Origin: Changshengia sp963803165
GTDB lineage: Bacteria; Chloroflexota; Dormibacteria; Aeolococcales; Aeolococcaceae
Direction: 5' to 3'
Length of the DNA stretch: 64,000 bases
Assembly: GCA_963803165.1 (NCBI GenBank)
Contig: CAWDLK010000002.1
Span: 124,001-188,000, forward strand
Both the position numbers and the translations under genes were made by a program. The number at the start of each line of letters is the position of its first letter. Positions within the stretch are counted from its first letter, which is position 1. Below, piece after piece: positions 34,834-45,900 of this stretch. A model generated the notes under the pieces. That model was given only the letters and a program-made list of their open reading frames with translations, was not told the DNA's origin and made no database searches.

Positions 34834-36366
34834 ATCGACATCCTGGCCTACGTTGCCCTTGGGCTGGGCGTGGTCATCGCCGTGTCCGGTCTCGTCTACG
34901 CGCGCCGATCCTCCGGCCGCGTCGCCGCCTCCCGCGAGGAGGAGATGGGGCGCCTCCGCGAGGAGCGCGGCGCCGCCGAGCAGGAGCGCGCCTCGATCGT
35001 GCTCGCCGCCCGCGAGGAGGCACACCGGCTGCGCTCCGAGGCGGAGGCCGAGGTCCGCGAGCGGCGCGCCGAGGTCGCCCGGATGGAGCAGCGCCTCGCC
35101 CAGCGCGAGGAGAGCCTGGAGAAGCGGAGCCGGGACGTCGAGCAGGGGGAGCAGCGCCTCGGCCGCCGCGAGGAGGAGCTGGAGCTCACGCGCCAGCGCA
35201 CCGAGGACGAGCGCGCGGGGATCGCGCGCGAGCTGGAGCGGGTCGCCGGCCTGAGCCAGGAGCAGGCCCGCGCCGAGCTGCTGCGCGAGGTCGAGGGCGA
35301 GCTGGACCACGAGGTCGCCGAGCGCATCCGGGACGCCGAGCAGCGGGTGCGCGAGGAGGCCGGCGAGCGCAGCCGGGAGATCCTCATCACCACCATGCAG
35401 CGCCACGCGTCGGAGCAGACCGGGGAGGCCGCGGTGACCGTGCTCCATCTCCCGACCGACGACCTCAAGGGCCGGATCATCGGGCGTGAGGGCCGCAACA
35501 TCCGCGCCCTCGAGGCCGCCACCGGCATCGACGTCATCGTCGACGAGACCCCCGAGTCGGTGGTGCTCTCCGGGTTCGACCCGGTGCGGCGCGAGGTGGC
35601 CAAGGTGGCCCTGGAGCGCCTCTTCACCGACGGTCGCATCCACCCCGCGCGGATCGAGGAGGTGGTCGCCAAGAGCCGTGCCGAGATCGCCGACCGTCTT
35701 CGCGAGGAGGGTGAGGCCGCCTGCCAGGAGGTGGGCATCACCGGCGTCCACCCCGAGCTGGTCAAGCTGCTCGGCACGCTCCGCTTCCGCAGCGCGTACG
35801 GCTCCAACGTCCTCGCCCACAGCAAGGACACCGCCGAGGTGGCGGGGCTGCTCGCCGCCGAGATCGGCTCTGACGTCCAGGAGGCTCGCGAGATGGGCCT
35901 CTTCCACGACATCGGTCACGCCGTCGAGCAGCACGTCGAGGGCTCCCACGCGATCATCGGGGGCGAGATCCTCGCCCGCCTGGGCCGGCCCGCCGCGGTG
36001 GTCCACGCGGTGCGGTCTCACCACTACGACGAGGAGCCGCGCAGCATCGGCGCCTTTGTGCTGATGACCGCCGACGCCATCACCGCCTCGCGGCGGGGGG
36101 CGCGCCGCGAGACCCTCGCCGCCTCCATCAAGCGGCTGGAGCGGCTGGAGCAGATCGCCAACGAGCTGCCCGGGGTGGAGCGCAGCTTCGCCATCCAGGC
36201 CGGCAAGGAGCTGCGGGTGATGGTCCGACCGGAGCAGGTCGACGACGACCGCGCCCAGATCATGGCCCGAGAGATCGCCAAGCGGCTGCACGCGGAGGCG
36301 AGCTACGCGGGCCGGATCAAGGTGGTGGTCCTCCGGGAGACGAGGAGCGTCGAATACGCCAAGTGA
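34834..36366 (+). CDS. rny: Ribonuclease Y
   Basis: A membrane-anchored endoribonuclease of about 510 residues, normal length when read from ATC 34834. N-terminal TM helix (ILAYVALGLGVVIAVSGLVY), a long Arg/Glu coiled coil (about residues 30-200), a KH domain (DDLKGRIIGREGRNIRALE) and an HD domain with HDIGHA. No ATG/GTG/TTG lies just before the TM helix. The nearest conventional start, ATG 34738, adds 32 Pro-rich residues. GAGGA lies 8 nt before the ATC, so a non-canonical ATC start is plausible. It initiates mRNA decay at the membrane. Confidence 0.93.
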   Translation: MDILAYVALGLGVVIAVSGLVYARRSSGRVAASREEEMGRLREERGAAEQERASIVLAAREEAHRLRSEAEAEVRERRAEVARMEQRLAQREESLEKRSRDVEQGEQRLGRREEELELTRQRTEDERAGIARELERVAGLSQEQARAELLREVEGELDHEVAERIRDAEQRVREEAGERSREILITTMQRHASEQTGEAAVTVLHLPTDDLKGRIIGREGRNIRALEAATGIDVIVDETPESVVLSGFDPVRREVAKVALERLFTDGRIHPARIEEVVAKSRAEIADRLREEGEAACQEVGITGVHPELVKLLGTLRFRSAYGSNVLAHSKDTAEVAGLLAAEIGSDVQEAREMGLFHDIGHAVEQHVEGSHAIIGGEILARLGRPAAVVHAVRSHHYDEEPRSIGAFVLMTADAITASRRGARRETLAASIKRLERLEQIANELPGVERSFAIQAGKELRVMVRPEQVDDDRAQIMAREIAKRLHAEASYAGRIKVVVLRETRSVEYAK

Positions 36367-36520
36367 CCGTGAGGACGCCGGGGTCCGGGTCCCACCTCAC
36401 GTAACAATCGGGTCGCGAGGGCCGGTGGTCGGCCCCGGCCCAGCAGAATCCCGATTCACCGCTATGCTTTCGTCGTCGCAGGGAACCCAGCAACCGCCCC
36501 CAGAGGGCAGAGCACCAGTC

Positions 36521-36781
36521 GTGGAAATCCTCAAGGTCTCGGCCACAAGCAAGCCGGTCTCCGTGGCCGGTGCCATCGCGGGAGTGATCCGCAGCCAGCA
36601 CCGGGTGGAGGTGCAGGCCATCGGGGCTGGCGCGATCAACCAGGCCATCAAGGCCATCGCCATCTCCCGGGGCTACGTCGCCCCGGGAGGGATCGACCTG
36701 GTCTGCATCCCCTCGTTCATCGACATCTCGATCGACGGCGAGGAGCGCACCGGCATCCGCCTCCTCATCGAGTCCCGCTGA
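36521..36781 (+). CDS. spoVS: Stage V sporulation protein S
   Basis: An 86-residue protein almost identical in layout to Bacillus SpoVS: VEILKVSATSKPVSVAGAIAG, then QAIGAGAINQAIKAIAISRGY and a C-terminal PSFIDISIDGEERTGIRLL. It is an Alba-like fold protein that affects sporulation and septation in Bacillus and occurs widely in non-sporulating Thermus, Deinococcus and Chloroflexota. GTG at 36521 gives exactly the family N-terminus. It follows rny, the same neighbourhood as ymdA-ymdB-spoVS in Bacillus. No other sporulation genes are in the window. Confidence 0.96.
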   Translation: MEILKVSATSKPVSVAGAIAGVIRSQHRVEVQAIGAGAINQAIKAIAISRGYVAPGGIDLVCIPSFIDISIDGEERTGIRLLIESR

Positions 36782-36784
36782 GGC

Positions 36785-36964
36785 TCAGTCCTCGCGATCG
36801 CCGCCCCGGTACAGGTGGTTCCACCAGCGCCGGAGCAGCTGCGCCTCCTCCTCGCGAGCCGCTCTGCCGCCGCGCCGGCCCAGCAGCCGGAGCGCCAGGA
36901 CGCCGCAGAGGAGGAGGAGGATGACTGCGATCGCCACGATGTGCCCGACCACTGCGCCTGCCAT
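36785..36964 (-). CDS. Small single-pass membrane protein (59 aa)
   Basis: An ATG at 36964 opens a 59-residue frame with one strong TM helix (VVGHIVAIAVILLLLCGVLAL) followed by an Arg-rich and Glu-rich cytoplasmic tail ending WWNHLYRGGDRED. It is antisense-oriented between spoVS and miaB, filling the gap almost exactly. The hydrophobic-then-charged composition argues it is real. Function unknown. Confidence 0.55.
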   Translation of the reverse strand: MAGAVVGHIVAIAVILLLLCGVLALRLLGRRGGRAAREEEAQLLRRWWNHLYRGGDRED

Positions 36965-37029
36965 TCTGGCAGCGCCCGGGCCGCGCCGTCGCCCCCCGTT
37001 CGTGGCACGGGGTACGCTGTGAACCTCCC

Positions 37030-38415
37030 ATGCCCGCGCCCCTTCCCCTGCTCAGCCCCTCCGCCCGCGGCTTCCGGGCGCTGCCCATGGCCCAGCGCCC
37101 CATCCCCCGGCAGCCGATAGTCCCCGTCCTGGGCCGGCCGCCGCGGGTCCATCTCTGGCACATCGGCTGCCAGATGAACGACGCCGACCACGAGACTCTC
37201 GCCGAGCGCTTCGCCGAGGTCGGTTTCGTGGCCGACGCCTCGCTCGACGACAGCGACCTCGCGGTCCTCATCACCTGCGCGGTCCGCCAGAACGCGGAGC
37301 AGAAGGTCTACGGGAAGTTCCGCGAGCTCACCGAGTGGAAGCGCGCACGTCCCGGCCGGGCCATCGCCATGACCGGCTGCATGGCGGTGGAGCACGGGGA
37401 CGCGCTCCTCCGCCGGCTGCCCGACCTCGACTACCTCTTCGACGTGCGGGACAGCGACGGCTTCTTCGCCCGGCTCCAGTCCGCCCACGCCCACGACCTC
37501 GACGGGCCGCTGCCGATGCCCGCCTCCGACCGCCTGCTCGCCTACGTCTCGGTGATGGGTGGATGCAACGAGATGTGCACGTACTGCATCGTCCCCTTCG
37601 TCCGCGGCCGGGAGGTCAGCCGGCCGGTGGGGGAGATCGTGGAGGACGTCCACCGCCTGGTGGAGCGTGGCGTCCGCGAGGTCACCCTCCTCGGCCAGAA
37701 CGTCAACTCCTACAGCGACCCCGGCAGCGGTGCCGGGCTGCCCGAGCTGCTCGCCGCCGTGGACCGTGTGCCCGGCCTGTGGCGGCTGCGCTTCCTCACC
37801 TCCCATCCGCGCAACGCCGTCCCCGAGCTGTTCCGGGCGATGCGCGATCTCCCCACCGTCTGCGAGCAGCTGCACCTCCCGGTGCAGGCGGGCGACGACG
37901 AGCTGCTCCGCCGGATGCGCCGGCTCTACACCGTCGACGAGTACCTGGCGAAGATCGAGGCGGCGCGGCGCACCGTCCCTGGCCTGGGGCTGACCACCGA
38001 CATCATCGTGGGTTTCTCGGGCGAGACCGAGGCCGAGTTCCGCGGCACCGAGCGGCTCCTCGAGACCGTCGGCTTCGACGTCGTCCACCTCCAGGCCTAC
38101 TCCGTCCGTCCCGGCACCGCGGCCGCCCGGCGGCCCGACGACGTGCCGGTGGAGGAGAAGAAGCGGCGGCTCCAGCACCTTCTCGAGCTGCAGCGCCGCA
38201 TCGCGCTGGAGCGCAACCGCGACCTGGTCGGCCGGCGCGTCGAGGTGCTGGTGGAGGGCACGACCGAGGCGGGTCGGCCCTTCGGGCGCACCCGGCAGGG
38301 GAGGACCGCGCTCCTCGCCGTCGGAAGCGCCGCCGCCGGCACGCTCTGCGAGGCGCGGGTCCGCTCCGCCAGCGCCTGGCAGCTGAGCGCCGAGGTCGAG
38401 GCCGCGGCGGCCTGA
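37030..38415 (+). CDS. miaB: tRNA-2-methylthio-N6-dimethylallyladenosine synthase MiaB
   Basis: A 461-residue radical SAM methylthiotransferase. The N-terminal UPF0004 domain has C47, C83 (ITCAVRQNAEQKVYG) and C117 for one Fe-S cluster; the radical SAM cluster is C179-x3-C183-x2-C186. A TRAM domain closes the protein. It modifies A37 of tRNAs after MiaA, which is encoded about 9 kb downstream. An ATG at 37087 would remove the first 19 residues and is also possible. Confidence 0.95.
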   Translation: MPAPLPLLSPSARGFRALPMAQRPIPRQPIVPVLGRPPRVHLWHIGCQMNDADHETLAERFAEVGFVADASLDDSDLAVLITCAVRQNAEQKVYGKFRELTEWKRARPGRAIAMTGCMAVEHGDALLRRLPDLDYLFDVRDSDGFFARLQSAHAHDLDGPLPMPASDRLLAYVSVMGGCNEMCTYCIVPFVRGREVSRPVGEIVEDVHRLVERGVREVTLLGQNVNSYSDPGSGAGLPELLAAVDRVPGLWRLRFLTSHPRNAVPELFRAMRDLPTVCEQLHLPVQAGDDELLRRMRRLYTVDEYLAKIEAARRTVPGLGLTTDIIVGFSGETEAEFRGTERLLETVGFDVVHLQAYSVRPGTAAARRPDDVPVEEKKRRLQHLLELQRRIALERNRDLVGRRVEVLVEGTTEAGRPFGRTRQGRTALLAVGSAAAGTLCEARVRSASAWQLSAEVEAAAA

Positions 38416-38424
38416 CGCGGGGGA

Positions 38425-41072
38425 GTGCGGGTGAGGGGTCGAGAGCGCGCGACGCCGCCTCATCTGCGCGGGGACCTGGCACCGCCGCCCGACCCCACCA
38501 TCGACCTCGACGAGGCCGGCGACACCCCCATCCTCCGTGAGTACCGGGCGGTGAAGGCGGAGCACCCCGACTCGCTGGTGCTGGCCCGCCTCGGCGACTT
38601 CTACGAGCTCTTCGGCGGCGACGCCGAGGTCGCCGCGCCCCTGCTCGGGGTCACCCTCACCGGCCGCGGCTTCGGCGGCGCGGGCAGGCTGCCGATGTGC
38701 GGCGTGCCCCACCAGGCCGTCGCCCCTCACCTGCGCAGCCTGCTCGACGCCGGCCATCGGGTCGTCCTCTGGGACCAGGTCGGCGAGGTGGTGTCCGGAC
38801 GGCTGGTCCGCCGCGAGGTGACCCGGGTGCTCACTCCCGGGACCGCAGTGGACGCGGACCTCCTGGAGCCGACCCGGGTGGCCCGGCTGGTCGCCCTGGT
38901 CGAGGCCGACCAGTCGGTGGGGGTGGCGGCGCTCGACCTCGCCGGGGGAGAGCTGCTGCTGACGGAGGTGCCGGGCGGGATCGGCTCGGTCGCGCTGCGC
39001 GACGAATTGGAGCGCATGGACGTGGCCGAGCTGCTGGTGATCGACGCGGCGCGCGTGCCCACCGCGCTCCTCACCGGGGTGATCCGCACCGCGCTGCCCG
39101 GTCCGCTGTTCGACGCGGGTCGGGCCGCCGAGCGGCTCGCCGCGGCGACGGGGACGTTCGGCCTGCTGGGGCTCGGCGTCGACGGCCTCCCGGCCGCGGT
39201 TCGCGCCGCCGGGGGCGTCCTCGCCTACTGCGAGCGCTCCCGGGTCACCCTCGAGCCCGGGGTGCTCCGGATCGTCCCCCGTGAGGCCGGGGAGCTGATG
39301 CGCCTCGACCCGCCGACCCGCCGCAACCTCGAGCTCCTGGCCCCCCTGGGCAGCGGCACGAGCCTGGCCCAGCTGCTCGACCGCACCCGCACCCCGATGG
39401 GGGGCCGCCTGCTCCGCCGCCGGATCCAGGAGCCGCTCATCGAGCCGGAGCCGATCAACGCCCGTCTCGAGGCGGTGGCGGCGCTGGTCGCCGATCGCGC
39501 GCGTCGGGAGGAGCTGCGCCGGTGCCTGGGGGCCGTGCGCGACCTGGAGAGGCTGGTCGGGCGCGCCGTCCAGGGTCTGGCGACCCCACGTGACCTCGGC
39601 GCCATCCGGAATGCGTGCGCCGCGCTCCCCGACGTCGCCCGGCTCCTCGCGGCACTGCCCGGCGAGCTGTCGGGCCTGGCGGAGACCGCGGTGCCCCCTG
39701 CCGCGGTGGGGGCCCACCTGGCCGGGCTGCTGGTCGACGATCCACCTCCGGCGGCGCGCGACGGGGGCTCCGTCCGCGAGGGCGCCGACCCCGAGCTGGA
39801 CCGGCTCCATGCCTCGGCGGCGGAGGCCCGCGCGTTCATCGCCGGCCTCGAGGGGGCGGAGCGCGAACGCACCGGGATTCGCTCCCTCAAGGTCGGATAC
39901 AACCGCGTCTTCGGCTACTACCTGGAGATCCCCCACGCCCATCGGGACGCGGTGCCGGCCGACTACGTCCGCAAGCAGACCCTGGTCGGAGCCGAGCGCT
40001 TCATCACGCCGCTCCTCAAGGAGCAGGAGACGGTGGTGGTGAGTGCTCGCGAGCGCGCCACCGCGCGGGAGATGGAGCTGCTCGCGGAGGCGGCCCGGAT
40101 GGTGACCTCCCACGCCCCGGCGCTGCTCGCCTGCGCCGCCGCCGTGGCCACCGCCGACGTCGGCCAGGCGCTCGCCGTCGTCGCCGACGAGGAGGGCTGG
40201 GTCCGCCCGGGGGTCGACCGCTCGACGGTCACCGACATCGAGGGCGGGCGCCATCCCCTGGTCGAGCGCAGCCTCGGCCGCGGCGAGTTCGTGGCCAACG
40301 ACACGAGCCTCGACGTCGCCCATCGGATCGTGATCCTCACCGGGCCCAACATGGCCGGCAAGTCCACCTATCTCCGCCAGGTGGCGCTGATCACGCTGCT
40401 GGCCCAGGTCGGCAGCTTCGTCCCCGCCCAGCGGGCGCGGCTCGGGGTGTGCGACCGGATCTTCACCCGCGTGGGCGCCCAGGACGACCTCTCGGCGGGC
40501 CTCTCCACCTTCATGGTCGAGATGGCGGAGACCGCGGCCATCCTCCGCCAGGCGACGGCGCGCTCGCTGCTCGTGCTCGACGAGATCGGGCGCGGCACCT
40601 CGACCTACGATGGGCTCTCCATCGCCCAGGCGCTGGTCGAGCACCTGCACAACTCGCCCAGCTCAACTGCCGCACCCTCTTCGCAACCCACTACCACGAG
40701 CTCACCGCCCTCGCCGAGCGCCTGCCCCGGGTGGTCAACGCCCGGGTCGAGGTGGTGGAGGAGGGGGACAGCGTCACCTTCCTCCACCGCATCCGGCCCG
40801 GCGGCGCCGACCGCTCCTACGGCATCCAGGTGGCGCGGCTGGCCGGTCTCCCCGCCAGCCTGCTGGCCCGGGCCCGCGAGGTCCTCGGCGAGCTCGAGCT
40901 GCACCGGCCGCTGGAGGTCGACGGGCCGGCCCCCGCTCAGCTCGACCTCGGCCTGCCCGCCTCGCCGCCCCACCCCGTGCTCGACGAGCTGGCCCTCCTC
41001 GACGTCGACGGGCTGACCCCCCGCGAGGCGCTCAGCAAGCTCGCCGAGCTCCAGCAGCGGGCGAGCCGGTGA
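38425..41072 (+). CDS. mutS: DNA mismatch repair protein MutS, frameshifted near the C-terminus
   Basis: About 880 residues when joined. The mismatch-binding wedge motif GDFYELF, connector, lever and clamp regions, and the ATPase Walker A GPNMAGKSTYLRQ, then LVLDEIGRGTSTYDG, are in one frame. Just after VEHLHNSP (about 40650-40665) the frame changes, and QLNCRTLFATHYHEL and the dimerisation end run in another frame to 41072. One missing C in a CCCC run explains it. Total length is a multiple of three plus two, fitting one lost base. Probably a sequencing indel rather than a dead gene, since mutL overlaps its stop (GTGA) and is intact. Confidence 0.9.
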
Positions 41073-42793
41073 CGGCGCCGATCCGCCTGCTCCCGCCCCA
41101 GGTGGCCGATGCCATCGCCGCCGGCGAGGTGGTCGAGCGGCCCGCCGCCGCGGTCAAGGAGCTCTGCGAGAACGCCCTCGACGCCGGGGCAACGCGCATC
41201 GACGTCGACCTGGAGGCGGGCGGGCTGGTGCGCATCGTGGTCGCGGACGACGGGGCGGGCATCCCCGCCGACCAGCTCCACCTGGCGGTGGCGCGGCACG
41301 CGACCTCCAAGCTCGGCTCGGTGGCGCAGCTGACCCAGGTCCGGAGCCTCGGCTTCCGCGGCGAGGCTCTGGCCAGCATCGCCGCGGTGAGCGACCTCCG
41401 CCTGGTCAGCCGGACGGCCGGGGCGGAGAGCGCGTGGCTGCTCCGCTGCCGCGCCGGCGAGGTGGTCGAGTACAGGCCGGCGGCACGCGCCCCGGGCACC
41501 ACCGTCGAGGCCTGCGATCTCTTCCACAACACCCCGGCCCGCCTCTCCTTCCTGCGCGGCGAGCGCAGCGAGGCGGCCGCCGCCGTGCGCGCCGTCTCCG
41601 ACCTGGCGCTCACCCACCCCGAGGTCGGGTTCACCTGCCGGAGCGACGACAGGCTGGCCCTGCGCAGCATCGGGGGCGGCCTGATCGACGCGGCGGCCGC
41701 CGTCTTCGGCCGGGACGCCGCCGAGCTGCGGGTGGTCGACGCCCCCGGCGACATCGCGGTCCGCGGCCTGATCAGCGAACCTCGCAGCCACCGCGGCACC
41801 CGGACCGGCCTGGTGCTGGTGGTCAACGGGCGCCGGGTCCACAACCGGGCGCTGGTCGCGGCGGTGGAGGAGGCGTACGCCGGGCTGCTCCCGACCGGCC
41901 GCCATCCCTTCGGGGTGATCCAGGTCGACCTGGACCCCGTGCTGGTCGACGTCAACGTCCACCCGACCAAGCGTGAGGTCCGGCTGCGCGAGGAGGGGAG
42001 GGTCTTCACGGCCATCCAGCGGGCCTGCTGGACCGCCCTCCAGGAGGCCCGGCTCAGCATCCCGGAGACCCGCCTTCCCCAGCTCGAGGGGACCCTCCTC
42101 GCGAGCGCCGGCCCGGTCGAGGCGGAGCTGGCACTGCGGGACGGCGCAGCCACGGGCGTGGACCCCGGGCCGCGGGATGAGCTGCCCGAGCACCGGCTCG
42201 CCGATCTCGCCCCGCTGCGACCCCTGGCGCAGACCGCGGAGGGGTGGCTGGTGGCCGAGTCCCCGCACGGGCTGGTCCTGGTCGACCCCCACGCCGCCCA
42301 CGAGAAGGTCCTCTACACCGAGCTGCTCGCGGAGGGGGAGGCCGGTTCGGGCCGGGGAGGAGGGGCGGCCCAGTTCCTCCTCGTCGAGACCGTGGTCCGG
42401 GTCGAGCCCGCGGCCCTCGAGAGGATGGTGAAGAACCTCGACACGCTCGCCGGCATGGGCTTCCACCTCGAGCCGTTCGGTCCCGGGCTGGTGCGCTGCC
42501 GCGCGGTCCCGACGGCGGCGCAGTCGGCGGACCCGGAGCGGCTGGTGCGGGAGCTCCTCGACGAGCTGCAGGGCCCCGGCGACGCGGCCACCCGCCGGCG
42601 GAGGATCGCCGCCCTCACCGCCTGCCATGCGGCCGTCCGGCTCGGTGATCGCCTCGACCCCCGCGAGCAGGCCCGACTCCTCGAGAGGCTGGTCGTCACC
42701 CCCGGCGGGCTCACCTGCCCGCACGGACGGCCCACGGTCATCGTCCTCGACGATCGCAGCCTGCGCCGGGCCTTCGGCCGTCCCGCGGCCTGA
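41069..42793 (+). CDS. mutL: DNA mismatch repair protein MutL
   Basis: A 574-residue MutL. The GHKL ATPase domain has IAAGEVVERPAAAVKELCEN, DDGAGI, ATSKL and GFRGEALASI; VHPTKREVR ends the N-terminal half. The C-terminal domain has ACHAAVR and CPHGRPT metal-site motifs, but the endonuclease motif DQHA-x2-E-x4-E is changed to DPHAAHEKVLYTE, with Pro for Gln and the last Glu shifted by one. GTG start overlaps the mutS stop by 4 bp. Confidence 0.95.
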   Translation: MTAPIRLLPPQVADAIAAGEVVERPAAAVKELCENALDAGATRIDVDLEAGGLVRIVVADDGAGIPADQLHLAVARHATSKLGSVAQLTQVRSLGFRGEALASIAAVSDLRLVSRTAGAESAWLLRCRAGEVVEYRPAARAPGTTVEACDLFHNTPARLSFLRGERSEAAAAVRAVSDLALTHPEVGFTCRSDDRLALRSIGGGLIDAAAAVFGRDAAELRVVDAPGDIAVRGLISEPRSHRGTRTGLVLVVNGRRVHNRALVAAVEEAYAGLLPTGRHPFGVIQVDLDPVLVDVNVHPTKREVRLREEGRVFTAIQRACWTALQEARLSIPETRLPQLEGTLLASAGPVEAELALRDGAATGVDPGPRDELPEHRLADLAPLRPLAQTAEGWLVAESPHGLVLVDPHAAHEKVLYTELLAEGEAGSGRGGGAAQFLLVETVVRVEPAALERMVKNLDTLAGMGFHLEPFGPGLVRCRAVPTAAQSADPERLVRELLDELQGPGDAATRRRRIAALTACHAAVRLGDRLDPREQARLLERLVVTPGGLTCPHGRPTVIVLDDRSLRRAFGRPAA

Positions 42794-42908
42794 GCCCTGG
42801 CCCGGCGAGCGACGGTGCCGCGCGGCGGCCGGCCCGGCGCGCCCAAGCGGGGCTTCGTGCCAGGCTATCCATCGAGGGGGTGGGTGAGTCCGCCCCTCGG
42901 AGAGGTGG

Positions 42909-45900
42909 ATGGAGCCGACCCCGATCGCCAAGATGCTGCCCCCGGCGCGGCCGGCCGGCGGCATCGCGCGCCCGGCTCTCGCCGGCCGCCTCGCCGAGGT
43001 CCTGGAGCGCCGTCTCACCACGGTGGTCGCGGAGGCGGGGTACGGCAAGTCGACGCTGCTCGCCTCGTGGTGGGAGGCCGCCCCCTGCGCCTGGTACACG
43101 GCCGACCGCACCGACCGGGAGATGCCCTCGCTGGCGCGCAGCCTGACCGACGCCCTCCGCCTTCGCGTGCCCCAGCTGCGCGGCGGGCTGGCCCGCGCCC
43201 TCGAGCGCGTCGCCGGATCCGGCTCCGAGTCCGACCAGCCGGCCCGCGCAGACGCCCTCGGGTCACGGCTGGCCCAGGCGCTCCACGAGCGCGTGGCCGG
43301 TGACCTGGTCCTGATCATCGACGACGTCGACGAGCTGGGCGCGGCCAGCCCCTCGTCGCGACTGGTGGAGGCCATCTGCCGCCACGCGTCCCCCCGGCTG
43401 CACCTGGTGCTGGCGGGGCGCAGCCGGCCGCCCTTCCCGGTGGAGCGGCTGCGCGGCCAGGGTCAGCTCCTGGAGATCGGCGCGGACCAGCTCGCCTTCA
43501 GCGTGGAGGAGGTCGGCGAGCTGGTGGCGGACCGCCTGGGGCCTTCGGCGGTCCCTCTCGCGGCACGTCTCTACGCTCTCGCCGGGGGGTGGCCCGCAGC
43601 GGTGACCCTCGCCGTGGAGGCGCTCCGCGAGACCCCGCCGGACGCCTGGCCGGCGGTGTTGGAGAACCTCGACCAGACGCACACGCCGCTCTTCGCCTAT
43701 CTGGCCGAGGAGGTCTTCGCCCACCAACCGGCGGAGCTGCGCGAGCTGGTCAGCCGGGTGGCGCTCTTCGACGAGTTCACTCCGGAGCTGTGCGACGCTC
43801 TCAGGCTGGCGGGCTCGCGCGACGCCGTCAGCCAGCTGGCGCGCCAGGGCCTCTTCGTGGAGCGGCGGGAGGGCGGATCGCTGGCGCTCCGTCCCCTGGT
43901 GCGCGACTTTGCCCTGGAGCGCCTGCCGCTCGCCGCCGGGGTCGCCGACGATCTCCGCGTCGCCGCGGCGGAGTGGCTGGATGGCAACGGCAACAGCGCC
44001 GCCGCGGTGGGGATGCTGCTGACCGCCCGCGACTTCGCGAGGTTGACGGCCCTGGTGACGAGGCGCGGGCCCGCCCTCCTCGCCGCCGGGCACGTCGCCA
44101 GCGTGCTCGACGCCTGTCGCGCCATCCCTGCCCCGCTCCGCACCGAGGGGATCGACCAGCTGGAGGGCGAGGCCTGTCAGGTGCAGGGTGACTGGAAGGG
44201 AGCCCTCGCCTGCTTCGAGCGCGCCGCCGCGGGTCGCCAGGCTCTGCCCGCCTCGCTCGCCTGGAGGATGGGCCTGCTCCACTACCTGCGCGGGCAGGTG
44301 GACGCCGCGCTCGACGTCTACCGACGCGGTCTCGACGACGACAGCGCCGACCCGATGGAGCGGGGGCTGCTGCTCGCCTGGACGGCGACCGCTCACTGGC
44401 TGCGCGGCGACGTCGACACCTGCCGCTCGCTCGCCTCCGAGGCCCTGGCCGTGGCCGACGCCGGCGGCGACGGCCGCGCCCTGGCCGCCGCCCACACCGT
44501 GATGGCCATGCTCGCCGCCCAGGACGGGGACCGCCGCGCCAACGACGCCCACTACCTGCTCGCCCTGCGCGCGGCCGAGGACGCCCGCGACGTCCTCCAG
44601 ACCGTGCGGATCCGGACCAACCGCGCCTCCCACTACCTGGAGGAGGGCGCGTACCCGGAGGCGCTCCAGGAGCTGGAGGTCGCGGTCCGGCTGGCGGAGC
44701 TGACCTCGTTCGCCAACTTCCACGCCCTCAGCCTCTGCAACCGCGGTGAGACGAGACTGCGCATGGGCCGGCTCGACGAGGCGCTGGTGGACGTGGAGGC
44801 GTCCCGCGACCGCTACCAGCAGATCGGGTCGGAGATGGTCGCCTACCCGCTGACCCTGATCGGGGAGATCCACCGGGAGCGGGGCAACCTCGCCCAGGCG
44901 CGCGCGGCGTACGAGGAGGCGGCGGCGATCGCGGAGGGGTCCGGTGATCGCCAGGCCCTCGTCCCCGCCCTGGCCGGCCTGGCGACGGTGCTCGCCGCCG
45001 ACGATCCCCCGAGGGCGACGGAGCTGGCCCGCCGGGCCGTCGCCGCCGGCACCGGCGTGGAGTACGCCGGCGCCCTGGTCGCGGCCGGCTGGGTGGCCGT
45101 GTCCACCGGTGACCGGGCGGCCGCCGGCGAGCTGGCTTCCACCGCCGCCGCCGTGGCACGCTCCCGGCGCGATCGGGCCGGGCTCGCCGAGGCCCTGACC
45201 CTCGCCGCCATGAGCGTCGAGCGGCCGCGGCGCGAGGGGCCCCGCCTGCACGAGGCAGAGGCGATCTGGCGCGAGGTCGGCAACCCGCTCGGAGAGGCGA
45301 AGGTGCACCTGGCGCTGGCGATCGTCGAGCGGGGGCCGGGCGCGGCCGCCCAGCGCCGGCTCGCCGAGCGGCAGCTGGAGCACCTCGGCGTGCATGGGCA
45401 CCGGGGCGGCAGCGCCGCCGCCGGGCTGCTGGCGGTGGTCGGGCGGGGCCACGCCGAGGCGGTGCGCATCGAGACCCTCGGAGGCTTCGCGGTGCTCCGG
45501 GGCGGCGAGCTGGTGCGCCTCTCCGAGTGGCAGTCGAAGCGCGCTCGGGAGCTGCTCAAGCTGCTCGTCGCCCGCCGCGGACGGCCGGCGTCGCGCACCC
45601 ATCTGATGGAGACGCTCTGGCCCGAGGAGGAGCCGGAGAGGCTGGCCAACCGCCTCTCCGTCGCCCTGACCACGGTCCGCGGCGTCCTCGATCCCCGCCG
45701 CGAGGCGCACGACGACTACGTGCTCGCCGACAAGGAGGCGGTCGCCCTCAACATCGAGGCCCTCGACATCGACCTGGAGTGGTTCCTCGCCGCCGCGGCC
45801 GACGGTCTCTCCAGCCTCCGCCGGGGCGACGTCGCAGGGGGGCTGCCCGCCCTCGAGGCCGCCGCCGCGGCGTACTGCGGCGACTTCCTCGAGGAGAACC

